Shown here in pieces: positions 8,803-19,282 of a stretch of 64,000 nucleotides of DNA. The notes beneath the pieces are model-generated. The model did no database searches and was not told the origin of the DNA. It was given only the letters and a program-made list of their open reading frames with translations. Positions within the stretch are counted from its first letter, which is position 1, and each line of letters starts with the position of its first letter. The translations under genes were made by a program, and so were the position numbers. Source of the stretch: Salinicola salarius (GTDB taxonomy: Bacteria; Pseudomonadota; Gammaproteobacteria; Pseudomonadales; Halomonadaceae); assembly GCF_003206135.1 (NCBI RefSeq), contig NZ_PZJT01000003.1, positions 227,200 to 291,199 of the forward strand. The letters are read 5' to 3'.

Positions 8803-8831
8803 GGCGAATCGCGACGGGAAGAATCCAGATT

Positions 8832-8872
8832 ATTTGATGGCAGACAGCAATATTATGCGCTTTTCATCAAAT
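8832..8872. promoter_or_regulatory. Inverted repeat between LysR and VOC genes
   Basis: ATTTGATG (8832-8839) and CATCAAAT (8865-8872) are exact inverted copies around an A+T-rich centre. They lie in the 140-bp divergent region between the LysR gene and the VOC gene. A LysR-type operator is the natural reading, although it does not show the classic T-N11-A core. Confidence 0.45.
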
Positions 8873-8942
8873 TTATTCGCCGTCAGAATGCAGTCACTGT
8901 CATCACCGATCCATTCCATCCAAGACAATCAGGAGCTTTTCC

Positions 8943-9368
8943 ATGGCGCTGTCCCCTTTCCACCTCGCCATTCCGGTCCACGACCTGCCCGCAGCCCGCA
9001 AGTTCTACGGCGAGACCTTCGGTCTCAGCGAAGGCCGCTCCAGCGAGCAGTGGGTGGATTTCGACTTCTATGGCCACCAGCTGGTGATCCACGAGCATCC
9101 CATGACGCCGTCGCAGGAGTCGGCCCACACCAACCCCGTCGACGGTCATGACGTGCCGGTACCGCACTTCGGCATCGTGCTGAGCTGGCCGGAATGGGAA
9201 GCGCTGGCAGAGCGCCTGAAAGGCTTCGGCACCGACTTCGTGATCGAGCCCTATATCCGCTTCAAGGGCCAGCCCGGCGAGCAGGCGACCATGTTCCTGC
9301 TGGATCCGTGCGGCAACGCGCTGGAGTTCAAGGCGTTCAAGGACATGGGCCAGCTGTTCGCCAAGTGA
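8943..9368 (+). CDS. VOC superfamily (glyoxalase/dioxygenase-like) protein
   Basis: A 141-residue protein of the vicinal oxygen chelate fold. It starts with [19 protein letters not shown], giving a first-strand histidine ligand, and ends with [15 protein letters not shown], giving a glutamate ligand. [11 protein letters not shown] near residue 76 supplies the second-module histidine. Such proteins include glyoxalases, dioxygenases and resistance proteins, and the exact reaction cannot be inferred. AGGAGCTTTTCC precedes the ATG. A strong terminator follows. Confidence 0.8.
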   Translation: MALSPFHLAIPVHDLPAARKFYGETFGLSEGRSSEQWVDFDFYGHQLVIHEHPMTPSQESAHTNPVDGHDVPVPHFGIVLSWPEWEALAERLKGFGTDFVIEPYIRFKGQPGEQATMFLLDPCGNALEFKAFKDMGQLFAK

Positions 9369-9392
9369 TCCCTCTGGCAACGCCCAGACGAT

Positions 9393-9458
9393 GACGAGGC
9401 CGCCGACTCCGAACTGACTTTCGGAATCGGCGGCCTCGTCGTTTTTCTCGTCGTTTTT
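9393..9458 (+). terminator. Strong intrinsic terminator with duplicated tail
   Basis: The 14-bp arms GACGAGGCCGCCGA (9393-9406) and TCGGCGGCCTCGTC (9427-9440) are continued inward by TCCGAA/TTCGGA and followed by GTTTTT. The tail unit CTCGTCGTTTTT is repeated at 9435-9446 and 9447-9458, with two decayed copies up to 9482. It terminates the VOC gene. Confidence 0.85.
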
Positions 9459-9517
9459 CTCGTCGTGCTTCTCGCCGTTCCCACTTCAGGCGCGTCGCCT
9501 CTCGAGCGGCGCTGGCG

Positions 9518-10789
9518 TCAGGCCGTCTCCAGCCGTCTCAGATGCAGAGCGCCAATCGCCAGCGCAGCCAGCAGCAGCACCGCGATGAACAGCGCAACAC
9601 CGTTCCAGCCGCCCCAGTACCAGAACGCCCCGCCCAAAGTGCCGGCGACGCTGGAGCCGAGATAGTAGCTGAACAGGTAGAGCGAAGAGGCCTGCCCCTT
9701 GGCCTGCCTGGCGCGCTGGCCGACCCAGCCGCTGGCCAGCGAGTGCGCCGCGAAGAAGCCGAAGGTGAACACCAGCATGCCGATCAGGATCAGACTGATG
9801 GGCTCGAACAGCGTGATCGCAAGCCCAACCAGCATCATCGCGATGAACAGCCAGAAGATCCGCGGACGCCCGAGCTTGTCGGCCAGGGAACCGGCCCAGG
9901 CCGAGCTGTAGGTGCCGGAAAGATAGGCAACCGACAGAACACCGACCAGCGCCTGGCTGACATGATAGGGTTCCGCCAGCAGCCGAAAGGCGATGTAGTT
10001 GTAAAGCGTGACGAAGCCGCCCATGAGCAGGAAAGCCTCGAGGAACAGAAGCGGCAGCCCGCGATCCTTGAACTGCACAGTGAAGCCGGAAACCACGTTG
10101 CGCCAGTTGAGCGCCCGCGGCGTGAAATGCCTCGACGGCGGCAGCCAGCGCATGAACAGCAGCGCCGCGACCAGGGCCACCACACCGATCGTCGCGATCA
10201 CGATGCGCCATGGCATCCAGTCCACCATGACGCCGCTGATCAGGCGCCCGCTCATGCCGCCGATGGAACTGCCGCTGATGTAGAGCCCCATCGACAAGCC
10301 GATATAACGGGGGTGAATCTCCTCGTTGAGATAGGTCATCGCCACCGCGCACAACCCGGAGAGCGACAGCCCCGCCAGCCCCCGCATGACCAATACTCCC
10401 GTCCAGCTCGGCATCGCCGCGGCAATCAGGGTACAGACCGCCGCCGCCAATAGCGCCACCGACATCACCGACTTGCGCCCCACCGCGTCCGAGATCGGCC
10501 CGGTGATCAGCAGGCCGATCGCCAGCATGCCGGTGGCGACCGACAGCGACAGGCTGCTGGTGGCGGCGTCGATGCCGAAGGCGTCCGACAGGATCGGTAG
10601 CAGCGGTTGGACGCAGTAGAGCAGCACGAAGGTCGAGAAGGCACCGAGGAACAGTGCCAGCATGGTCGGCCGATAGCCGCGCTGACCGCGTTCGATGAAA
10701 CCGCTTTCGGCGGCTTCCGCCTCGCGCGCCAGCCGATGATTGGCGGCCTGGGTGGCATTGTGGATGTCGGATGAGGTATGGCGGGACAA
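9518..10789 (-). CDS. MFS transporter, YnfM-like
   Basis: A 423-residue major facilitator with about twelve membrane segments after a roughly 40-residue polar N-terminus. The MFS signature GPISDAVGRKSVM lies between TM2 and TM3 near residue 97, and GSLADKLGRPRIF is its second-half counterpart. Overall it resembles the YnfM/arabinose-efflux-like group, which suggests drug or metabolite export. The substrate is not known. It is divergent from the LysR gene at 10935, its likely regulator. Confidence 0.85.
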   Translation of the reverse strand: MSRHTSSDIHNATQAANHRLAREAEAAESGFIERGQRGYRPTMLALFLGAFSTFVLLYCVQPLLPILSDAFGIDAATSSLSLSVATGMLAIGLLITGPISDAVGRKSVMSVALLAAAVCTLIAAAMPSWTGVLVMRGLAGLSLSGLCAVAMTYLNEEIHPRYIGLSMGLYISGSSIGGMSGRLISGVMVDWMPWRIVIATIGVVALVAALLFMRWLPPSRHFTPRALNWRNVVSGFTVQFKDRGLPLLFLEAFLLMGGFVTLYNYIAFRLLAEPYHVSQALVGVLSVAYLSGTYSSAWAGSLADKLGRPRIFWLFIAMMLVGLAITLFEPISLILIGMLVFTFGFFAAHSLASGWVGQRARQAKGQASSLYLFSYYLGSSVAGTLGGAFWYWGGWNGVALFIAVLLLAALAIGALHLRRLETA

Positions 10790-10934
10790 CCCGATTCTCC
10801 CGAAGACGATGGCTGGCGCCGGAGTGCCATGGTCGGCCCGTTGCGCCGAGTTGATTTAGATCTTGGTAGGTTACGCCGCCACCATTAAGCTTTCTAATAT
10901 ATTATTCGATGCTTTTGAGAGGTTTCGCGACTCA

Positions 10935-11825
10935 ATGGAACTGCGCTATCTGCGCTACTTCGTCGCCGTGGCCGAAGAGCTGCATTTCAGCCGCGCGGCC
11001 GCGCGGCTGGGAATCTCGCAGCCGCCGCTGAGCCAGCAGATCCAGGCGCTGGAGCGCGAGCTGGGCACACGCCTGCTGACACGGACCAACCGCCGCGTCG
11101 AGCTGACCGAAGCCGGCCTGGTCTTCCTCGACGAGGCGCGCGACATCCTGGCACGAACCGAACGCGCCACACGGCTGGTTTCCCGGCTCGGGCGTGGCGA
11201 GGCCGGCCAGCTGCGCATCGGCTTCACCACCTCGGTGCCCTTGAGCCCGACGCTGCCGCGTACGTTGATGCGTTACCGCCAGCGCTATCCCAATGTCGAG
11301 CTGCGCATGCACGAGCTCAACAGCCAGCGCCAGGTCGCCCCGCTGCTCGAGGGCGACCTGGATATCGGCATCATGCGCCCCGCCACCCTGCCGGATGGCC
11401 TCGACGCCTTCACCCTGATTCGCGAACCGCTGATGGCCGTGGTCAACGAGCAGGGGCCGCTCGGTGGCAGCGCGCTACCGCTGACGCTCGAAGCCTTGGC
11501 GGCTCACCCCTTCGTCTATTTCTCGCCTGCCGCCGGCACCGGCCTGCTCGATCAGTTCAATGCCCTGTTCGCCAAGCGCGGCCTGACGCCCCGACTGGTG
11601 CAGGAGGTCGGCGGGCCGAACACCATTATCAGCCTCGTCGCGGGCGGCATGGGCGTGTCGGTTCTTCCTGCCTCGTTCCAGCACATCCGGATCGACAATG
11701 TCCGCTATCGTCCGCTGAGCGATGCCGACGCCGTGTCCGAAGTCTGGCTGACTCACGCCCGCCATCACCTGACGCCCCAGGCCCGATCGTTCATCGATCT
11801 GGTCCAGCGCCCCGTCGACCCATGA
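10935..11825 (+). CDS. LysR-family transcriptional regulator
   Basis: A 296-residue LysR protein of the CatR/BenM-like branch. It starts MELRYLRYFVAVAEELHFSR with the HTH continuing to about residue 60, and has FTTSVPLSPTLPRTLMRYR at the beginning of the effector domain. ATG 10935 is preferred because this branch starts almost invariably with MELR-type sequences; upstream codons to 10863 look non-coding. It is divergent from the MFS gene and probably controls it. Confidence 0.9.
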   Translation: MELRYLRYFVAVAEELHFSRAAARLGISQPPLSQQIQALERELGTRLLTRTNRRVELTEAGLVFLDEARDILARTERATRLVSRLGRGEAGQLRIGFTTSVPLSPTLPRTLMRYRQRYPNVELRMHELNSQRQVAPLLEGDLDIGIMRPATLPDGLDAFTLIREPLMAVVNEQGPLGGSALPLTLEALAAHPFVYFSPAAGTGLLDQFNALFAKRGLTPRLVQEVGGPNTIISLVAGGMGVSVLPASFQHIRIDNVRYRPLSDADAVSEVWLTHARHHLTPQARSFIDLVQRPVDP

Positions 11826-11932
11826 CGCCTTCCCTCCTCGCGGGCCCGGCCGTGATCGCCGCCCTCACACAACCGGCTTGACCTCGCTCGCCCCTCGTCA
11901 CAGACTGCCCGTGGCGATGCACGATATCGCCA

Positions 11933-14068
<2,136 letters not shown>

Positions 14069-14078
14069 ACGCTCGCGG

Positions 14079-14099
14079 CGTCGGGCATCGTGCCCGACG
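14079..14099 (+). terminator. Hairpin after thiC
   Basis: CGTCGGGCA (14079-14087) and TGCCCGACG (14091-14099) form a perfect 9-bp stem with a TCG loop just after the thiC stop. No T-run follows, so it is a probable but atypical terminator between convergent genes. Confidence 0.5.
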
Positions 14100-14105
14100 T
14101 CTGCG

Positions 14106-14135
14106 GCTTGGCTTGGCTTGGCTTGGCTTGGCTTG
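14106..14135. repeat. Six tandem GCTTG pentamers
   Basis: Six exact copies of GCTTG run from 14106 to 14135 between the thiC hairpin and the stop of the convergent cyclo-ligase paralog at 14140. The block is non-coding in both neighbours. Such perfect pentamers are prone to slippage and could vary between strains. Confidence 0.9.
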
Positions 14136-14139
14136 GCCC

Positions 14140-14883
14140 TCAGATCGTGCCCTGCGCTTCCATTCGGCACAGCTCCTGCAGCGGCGGAATCGTGTCGTAC
14201 ATCTGCTGATCCAGCAGTTGCCACACGATGCCCACGGTGGGCTTGTGGGGCGCATCGACTTCGATCGTGCGGGTCGGCGTGAAGATCACGTCCGAAACGG
14301 TATCGAAGACCTCCGGATGCAGCTCCTCCTCAAGTACCTGGCAGTCATGGACCAGGGCCGCCGAGGGGGTATTCACGTCGATGTTGCCGATGCGATAGAG
14401 CATGCCCCACTCGGCATCGAAGTAACCGTGGCCCTTGCCGAAACGAATGCCGGCTTCGTTGATCGCGCCGGTGCCCGTCACCATGAAATCGGTCTTGGGC
14501 CGCTCGTGGATCTCCGTCAGCGAGATCGGCCGTCCCATGCGCTCCATGCCGTCCAGCGTCGCGGCATAGAGGTACATTTCCTCCGGAATCTCGGCGGGAT
14601 CGAGCAGCCAGAAACCGCGCTTGATCGAATAGGTCGTCATCAGCACCGTCTTGCCGTCGAGCAGCGCCCGGTGACGCAGCTCTTCCAGGCAATTGTCCGG
14701 CGTGATGAAAATGGTCGATGCCTGTTGATAGAACGGATGGGCGACCAGGCGACGGGTCGCGTCCTCCCGGTTCTGGAAGTCGGCGATGAACTCGCCGAAA
14801 TCGAAGTGAAAGCGACTGTCGGGAAAGGCGACCTTGCGCAGATTGGCGAACACCCGCCGACGTACGTCGGATTTATGATTCAT
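14140..14883 (-). CDS. 5-formyl-THF cyclo-ligase family paralog (COG0212-type), copy 1
   Basis: A 247-residue protein related to 5-formyltetrahydrofolate cyclo-ligase. It has FPDSRFHFDFGEFIADF near residue 19 and FGKGHGYFDAEW near 147, where true cyclo-ligases have a GxGGGYYDR loop, so it is a divergent paralog rather than the housekeeping enzyme. Comparative genomics has linked such paralogs to thiamin metabolism. ATG 14883 is favoured because homology begins there. It is the last gene of the minus-strand ABC operon, 32 bp after the permease, and is convergent with thiC. Confidence 0.8.
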   Translation of the reverse strand: MNHKSDVRRRVFANLRKVAFPDSRFHFDFGEFIADFQNREDATRRLVAHPFYQQASTIFITPDNCLEELRHRALLDGKTVLMTTYSIKRGFWLLDPAEIPEEMYLYAATLDGMERMGRPISLTEIHERPKTDFMVTGTGAINEAGIRFGKGHGYFDAEWGMLYRIGNIDVNTPSAALVHDCQVLEEELHPEVFDTVSDVIFTPTRTIEVDAPHKPTVGIVWQLLDQQMYDTIPPLQELCRMEAQGTI

Positions 14884-14915
14884 ATCGACCTCAGGCTCTG
14901 AATGAGATATTGGCG

Positions 14916-16487
14916 TTACTGTACGGGCGTCATCGCAAAGCGCTTCAGCACGCGCTGCTCGATGACGGTCACCATCAGATAGAGCAGCACCGACACCAGG
15001 ACGGCGGCGACCACCACGGCCCAGACCAGGCCGTAGTCCAGCGATCCGCGAGCGACGTTGAGCAGATTGCCGATGCCCGTTCCGGTGGCGAGCCACTCGG
15101 CGATCATCACGCCCAGAAAGGCCCGCGGCGCCACCAGCCGTGCGGCGGCGCACAGATACGGCAGGCTCCAGGGCAGCGACACCAGGCGGATCTGCTTGAG
15201 CCGGGAGCCGCCCAGCGCGCGAACGCAGTCCTGCGTCGCTTCCGGCACCAGCGCCATTCCCTGGGCCAGGGTGACGTAGGCCGGGAAGAACGTGACCGAG
15301 ATCGTGATGGCAAGAATCGTCGCGCCGTCACGACCGAAGATCAGCACGATCAGCGGCGTGAGCGCGACCAGCGGCATCGACTGGCTGAGCAGCGACAGCG
15401 GCATCAGCACGCGCTCCAGCACCGGACTGAGCGTACCCAGAATGGCCAGCAGCAGCGCAAAACCGAGCCCCAGCGCCATCCCGGCGAGACACCAGGGCAG
15501 CGTCTCGAGAAGCGCTCCCCCGATGATGCTCGCGAGGCTTTCCGGCCGCGTCGAGGAGAACAGCTCGGCGGCCAGGTCGACCGGCGTGCGCAGCACGAAG
15601 CCGGACACGCCGGCCTGCTCGAGCCCCCAGACCGCCGCCCACCACGCCAGCAGCGGCAGCACCACCGCGACCAGCGTGATCAGCCACTGCGTGCCGGCAC
15701 CACGCGCGGCGTCTCCCTGACTGCCCAGACTCTCCTGCGTCGGTGCCTGAGCGCCTACCCAGCAGCGCGCGACGAGCAGGATCGCGACGTAGAACAGCGC
15801 GCTGATCGCGGTCGCGACCAGGCCGATGCCCCACAGCCGCTCCGGATCGCCGCGCCCCAGCGAACCGATCAGATAGTGGCCGAGCCCCGCACCGGACCCG
15901 CTTCCGAACTCCGCCAGCAGCGAACCGAGCACCGCGTTGGGTGCCGCGACCCGCAGTCCGGCCAGCAAGGTCGGCAGCGCGTGGCGCAGCCGTACCCAGC
16001 GCAGAGCCGCCCAGCGCCCGCCGCCATAGAGGCGAACGACGTCGAGCAGGCGCGGATCGATCCGGGTCAGGCCGAGCACGGTGGCGACCATGGTCGGGTA
16101 GTAGGTCGCGAGCGCGGCCAGCACGATCCTCGGCGCGTCGCCATCGAACGCGATCACCAGGATCGGCGTCAGCGCGATCGGCGGCATCGCGAAAAGGGTA
16201 ACGTTGATGCCGCTCAGCAGCCGGCCGACGGGGCGCCAACTGGCCATCAGAAAGCCGCAGAGCACGGCGACGGCGTTGCCGACGAGGAAGCCGATCAGCG
16301 ACGTGCGCACGGTGGCCCAGATGTGCGGCGGGTAATCGCCCCAATCCTCGACCAGTTGCCGCAGCACGCCGCTCAGGCTGGGCAAGGCGCCATCCGCCAC
16401 CCAATGCAGCCGCCCCGCCACTTCCCACAGCAGCAGCAGCGCCAGCCAGCCGATCGCGATGGTCGTGCGCTGTCGTCGATCACGCAT
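14916..16487 (-). CDS. ABC transporter permease, two fused membrane domains
   Basis: A 523-residue inner-membrane protein that contains two copies of the binding-protein-dependent permease domain, at about residues 60-250 and 325-515. Each has its own EAA-like loop: GGGRWAALRWVRLRHALPTL and ALGGSRLKQIRLVSLPWSLP. Relatives (ThiX, SsuC, TauC) are single-domain proteins of about 250 residues that dimerise, so this is a fused pseudo-dimer. It overlaps the upstream ATPase gene by 8 bp. The substrate is that of the adjoining NMT1-type binding protein. Confidence 0.88.
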   Translation of the reverse strand: MRDRRQRTTIAIGWLALLLLWEVAGRLHWVADGALPSLSGVLRQLVEDWGDYPPHIWATVRTSLIGFLVGNAVAVLCGFLMASWRPVGRLLSGINVTLFAMPPIALTPILVIAFDGDAPRIVLAALATYYPTMVATVLGLTRIDPRLLDVVRLYGGGRWAALRWVRLRHALPTLLAGLRVAAPNAVLGSLLAEFGSGSGAGLGHYLIGSLGRGDPERLWGIGLVATAISALFYVAILLVARCWVGAQAPTQESLGSQGDAARGAGTQWLITLVAVVLPLLAWWAAVWGLEQAGVSGFVLRTPVDLAAELFSSTRPESLASIIGGALLETLPWCLAGMALGLGFALLLAILGTLSPVLERVLMPLSLLSQSMPLVALTPLIVLIFGRDGATILAITISVTFFPAYVTLAQGMALVPEATQDCVRALGGSRLKQIRLVSLPWSLPYLCAAARLVAPRAFLGVMIAEWLATGTGIGNLLNVARGSLDYGLVWAVVVAAVLVSVLLYLMVTVIEQRVLKRFAMTPVQ

Positions 16488-17262
16488 CGTCGTTCTCGTG
16501 GTCGAACATCAGCTGCAGGATCTCGGCCTCGAGCTGGCGACACTCGGCGCTGTTGAGCAGCGACAACGGCCGCTCGCGCTCGAACGGCACGTCGATGACC
16601 CGGCCGATCCGCCCTGGTCTTCCGGTCATGACCACCACCTTGTCGGCGAGGAAGATCGCCTCGTCGACACTGTGGGTCACCATCACGGTGGTGACCGGGC
16701 GCTTGAGCCAGAGCTTCTGCAGCTCGCGGTTCATGCTGCGGCGCAGGATCTGGTCCAGCGCGCCGAAAGGCTCGTCGAGCAGCAGCAGTTGCGGCTCGCT
16801 GACCAGCGCTCGGGCAATGGCGACGCGCTGGCGCATCCCGCCGGAAAGCTGGCCGGGCAGCGCCTGCTCGAAGCCTCCCAGGCCGACGAGTTCGATCATC
16901 TCCTGCACGCGGCTTCGGTCCGCCTCGCTCATCCGGCCGATCACGTCGAACGGAAAGCGCACGTTGGCTTCCACGCTGCGCCAGGGCAGCAGCGACGCAT
17001 CCTGAAAAGCGATACCCAGCGCGCCGCGTTGCTGCAGCGTCCGCGGCGACAGGCCGCCGATCCGGATCGTGCCCTCGCTGGGCTGATCCAGCCCCGCCAG
17101 CATGCGCAGCAGCGTCGACTTCCCACAGCCCGACGGGCCGATCAGGGCAATAAAGCTGCCGGCCGGCGCCTCGAGAGAGACGCTGTCCAGCGCCAGCAGC
17201 GCTCGGCCATCGACATCGAAGCGACGGCTGACGTCCTCGATGCGCAGATCCCCTACCGTCAC
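16480..17262 (-). CDS. ABC transporter ATP-binding protein
   Basis: A 260-residue ATPase of the nitrate/sulfonate/thiamin-precursor importer family. Walker A is GPSGCGKST near residue 40, the signature LSGGMRQRVAIARAL near 140, and Walker B LLLLDEPFGALD near 160. I chose the GTG at 17262: AGAGGAA lies about 8 nt upstream and the GTGA overlaps the stop of the binding-protein gene by 4 bp, a classic coupling. The longer reading to 17514 is only antisense-like coding and is rejected. Confidence 0.9.
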   Translation of the reverse strand: MTVGDLRIEDVSRRFDVDGRALLALDSVSLEAPAGSFIALIGPSGCGKSTLLRMLAGLDQPSEGTIRIGGLSPRTLQQRGALGIAFQDASLLPWRSVEANVRFPFDVIGRMSEADRSRVQEMIELVGLGGFEQALPGQLSGGMRQRVAIARALVSEPQLLLLDEPFGALDQILRRSMNRELQKLWLKRPVTTVMVTHSVDEAIFLADKVVVMTGRPGRIGRVIDVPFERERPLSLLNSAECRQLEAEILQLMFDHENDDA

Positions 17263-18248
17263 GCCGCGATTTCCTCTAGCAACGAGGTATCGAAATTGTC
17301 CCGCGAGGCCTGGATACCGATACGTTCGAGTGCCGTCAGGCAGCGCTCGATATCGGCTTCGGCCATCGAAAAGATGCCGTTCGGGGACTCGATCAGCGAT
17401 TTCTGCGCCTGATTGAAGAAGATTTCGTTCTCGATAGAGCGGCCGTTGCCCTGGAAGAAGCTGTCCGCGAAAAGCGGCGGGTAATAGGCAGGATCCTTGA
17501 AGTTCTCCTGCCAACCCTGGCGGCTGGCCCGCAGCCAGGCCACCAGGTCGTCGCGGCGTGTCTCGAGGGTATCGCGCGTCACCACCACGGTGTCGTTGAA
17601 GACCGGAAAGCCATGATCGTAGAGCAGGAAGCTGACGGCTTTCTCGCCCTGCAGGCCAATCGTGTAGGGCACGTTGGTGACGAAGTCGAGCGAGGCGTCA
17701 ATCTCGCCCTTGAGCAGCGGTGTCGGGTCGTAGGCGTAGGGCACGATGCGCACGTCGTTCGGCGAAATTCCGTTGGCTTCGAGCATCGCTTCGACCGCCA
17801 GACGGTTGACCGGCGGCACGGCGAGGACCTTGCCGACGAGATCCTCGGGCTTCTCGACCGGGTTGCTGGCCAGGCTGACGATGCCCGCCGGGTTCTTCTG
17901 ATACTGCGTCCCGATGATGACCAGCGGCGCGCCCTGCTGCGTCACCGCCTTGAGCGTACTCTCCACCGTCGTCAGCGCTATCTCGGCGCGGTTGGAAAGC
18001 AGCGCCCCTTCGGGAATGACGTCCGGGCCGCCCGAGCGATAGTCGAGCGAGAGCCCCTGGTCGGCATAGAAGCCCTTGTGCCGCGCGACGATATAGCCGA
18101 GAAATTCGGCATCGTTGACCCAGGAAGCCTGCATGCCGATCGACGTACCCTGGCCGCTCTGAGCCATCGAGAACGCCGGCCATCCCAGAGCGCCCGCCAG
18201 GGCACCGGAACCGGTCATCTGAAGGAAACGCCGTCTGCTGAGCGTCAT
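17259..18248 (-). CDS. NMT1/ThiY-like periplasmic substrate-binding protein
   Basis: A 329-residue ABC substrate-binding protein. The N-terminus has a Tat motif, SRRRFLQ at residues 4-10, a hydrophobic segment and a likely cleavage site near residue 29 (SMAQ). The mature part fits the NMT1/THI5-like fold: ASWVNDAEFLGYIVARHKGF, then GALLSNRAEIALTTVE. Members bind thiamin pyrimidine precursors, sulfonates, riboflavin or other ring compounds. With thiC and two COG0212 paralogs beside it, a pyrimidine or thiamin breakdown product is a reasonable guess, not shown. Confidence 0.88.
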   Translation of the reverse strand: MTLSRRRFLQMTGSGALAGALGWPAFSMAQSGQGTSIGMQASWVNDAEFLGYIVARHKGFYADQGLSLDYRSGGPDVIPEGALLSNRAEIALTTVESTLKAVTQQGAPLVIIGTQYQKNPAGIVSLASNPVEKPEDLVGKVLAVPPVNRLAVEAMLEANGISPNDVRIVPYAYDPTPLLKGEIDASLDFVTNVPYTIGLQGEKAVSFLLYDHGFPVFNDTVVVTRDTLETRRDDLVAWLRASRQGWQENFKDPAYYPPLFADSFFQGNGRSIENEIFFNQAQKSLIESPNGIFSMAEADIERCLTALERIGIQASRDNFDTSLLEEIAA

Positions 18249-18402
18249 CGCTGTATCCTCGTGTCGTTGTTCGTTATCTCGACTGATTGCTCGTTGTCTC
18301 GACTCGTTCGTCGCTTCGCCGCAAAGTCGAACAGGAAAGATGGGGTGTGACGGCAGTACGACGCTGCCCAGTGCCAGTTTCTCTCCATGCCGGCCCGCCT
18401 GC

Positions 18403-19140
18403 CTACGCCAGCCCCAGTGCTCGCTGCAGCTCGCGCAGCGGTGGCATGGCGTCGATCTCCGTCTGCATCAGGCGCTGCCAGTCGATACGCGCAGGTCGTG
18501 GCGTCTGGCGGTTTATCTCGAGCGTGCGCGTTGGCGTGGCGATCACGTCGAGAACGACATCGCGCTCGCCGGGAAAGAGCTCTTCCTCGACCACCTGAAC
18601 GTCGTGGACCAGCGTCCAGATCGGCGTGGTGTCGTCGACCAGGCCCAGTTCGCGAAAGAGCAGCCACTCGAGATCGAGAAAGCCGTGACCGCGCCCGAAG
18701 CGCACGCCGCTGGTGGCGACGGCCGAGGCGCCGGTGACGATGGCATCGAACCCGCCCAGCGCGACCAGCGATTCCAGCGAGAGCGGCTTGCCGAAGTGTT
18801 CGAGGCCGTCGAGCCAGGCGGCAAACCTGGCTTCGCCCCGGGGCACCGAGCCGGGCTCGATCCAGAAAAAGCCGCGTGCCATGCCGTGGGTCGATACCAC
18901 CAGGCTCGTGCCGGATTCGATCAGCTGCTGACGCAGGCCGGCCAGGCTGTTGTCCGGCGTGACGAAGACATGGCGCACGTCACCAAACCGCGCATCGTCG
19001 AGAATACGGCGCAGGGCCGCATCGGAGCCGACGAAGTCGGGAATGAATTCGGAGAAACGCATGTGGAAGCGGGAATCGGGTATCGCGACATCTCGCAGCC
19101 GACTCCAGATTCGTTCGCGGATCGCACGCCTGGCCAGCAC
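18403..19140 (-). CDS. 5-formyl-THF cyclo-ligase family paralog (COG0212-type), copy 2
   Basis: A 245-residue paralog of the protein at 14140-14883. Shared landmarks are IPDSRFHMRFSEFIPDF near residue 20, VFVTPDNSLAGLR near 60, FGRGHGFLDLEW near 147 and a C-terminal PPLRELQRALG. The loop FGRGHGFLDLEW again replaces the GxGGGYYDR of active cyclo-ligases. It is the first gene of the minus-strand operon, 154 bp before the binding protein and divergent from the RpiR regulator. Two non-identical copies in one operon suggest a heteromer or two sequential steps. Confidence 0.8.
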   Translation of the reverse strand: MLARRAIRERIWSRLRDVAIPDSRFHMRFSEFIPDFVGSDAALRRILDDARFGDVRHVFVTPDNSLAGLRQQLIESGTSLVVSTHGMARGFFWIEPGSVPRGEARFAAWLDGLEHFGKPLSLESLVALGGFDAIVTGASAVATSGVRFGRGHGFLDLEWLLFRELGLVDDTTPIWTLVHDVQVVEEELFPGERDVVLDVIATPTRTLEINRQTPRPARIDWQRLMQTEIDAMPPLRELQRALGLA

Positions 19141-19173
19141 TCGAGCGCCCTCTTGGAAGCGTTTGGAACCTTT

Positions 19174-19209
19174 GGTTTCAAAATAATGCTACACTGAAAC
19201 CGTAGTTTC
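19174..19209. promoter_or_regulatory. Putative RpiR operator
   Basis: GGTTTCA (19174-19180) is inverted as TGAAACC (19195-19201), and the right half also forms GAAAC-N4-GTTTC (19196-19209). This places three TTTC/GAAA half-sites in the 142-bp divergent region between copy 2 of the cyclo-ligase paralog and the RpiR gene. Dyads of this kind are typical targets of RpiR-family regulators. Confidence 0.55.
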
Positions 19210-19282
19210 TAAAAGATCGCTAGCGGAAAAATCGGCAGGCTCCGCCTCGTCATGAAGCCCCGCCAGAAAGACGGACGCGCCT

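Noticed and set aside
14140-14883. Housekeeping 5-formyl-THF cyclo-ligase (YgfA-like)
   Set aside because: The GxGGGYYDR loop is replaced and a second diverged copy shares the change, which fits the COG0212 paralog group instead.
16480-17514. Longer start for the ABC ATPase (344 residues)
   Set aside because: The extra 84 residues overlap the binding-protein gene and have no homology; the GTG at 17262 has an RBS and a 4-bp overlap.
18287-18402. Additional small gene between the binding protein and cyclo-ligase copy 2
   Set aside because: Open frames there have no RBS and no recognisable sequence; the 154-bp gap appears to be non-coding.
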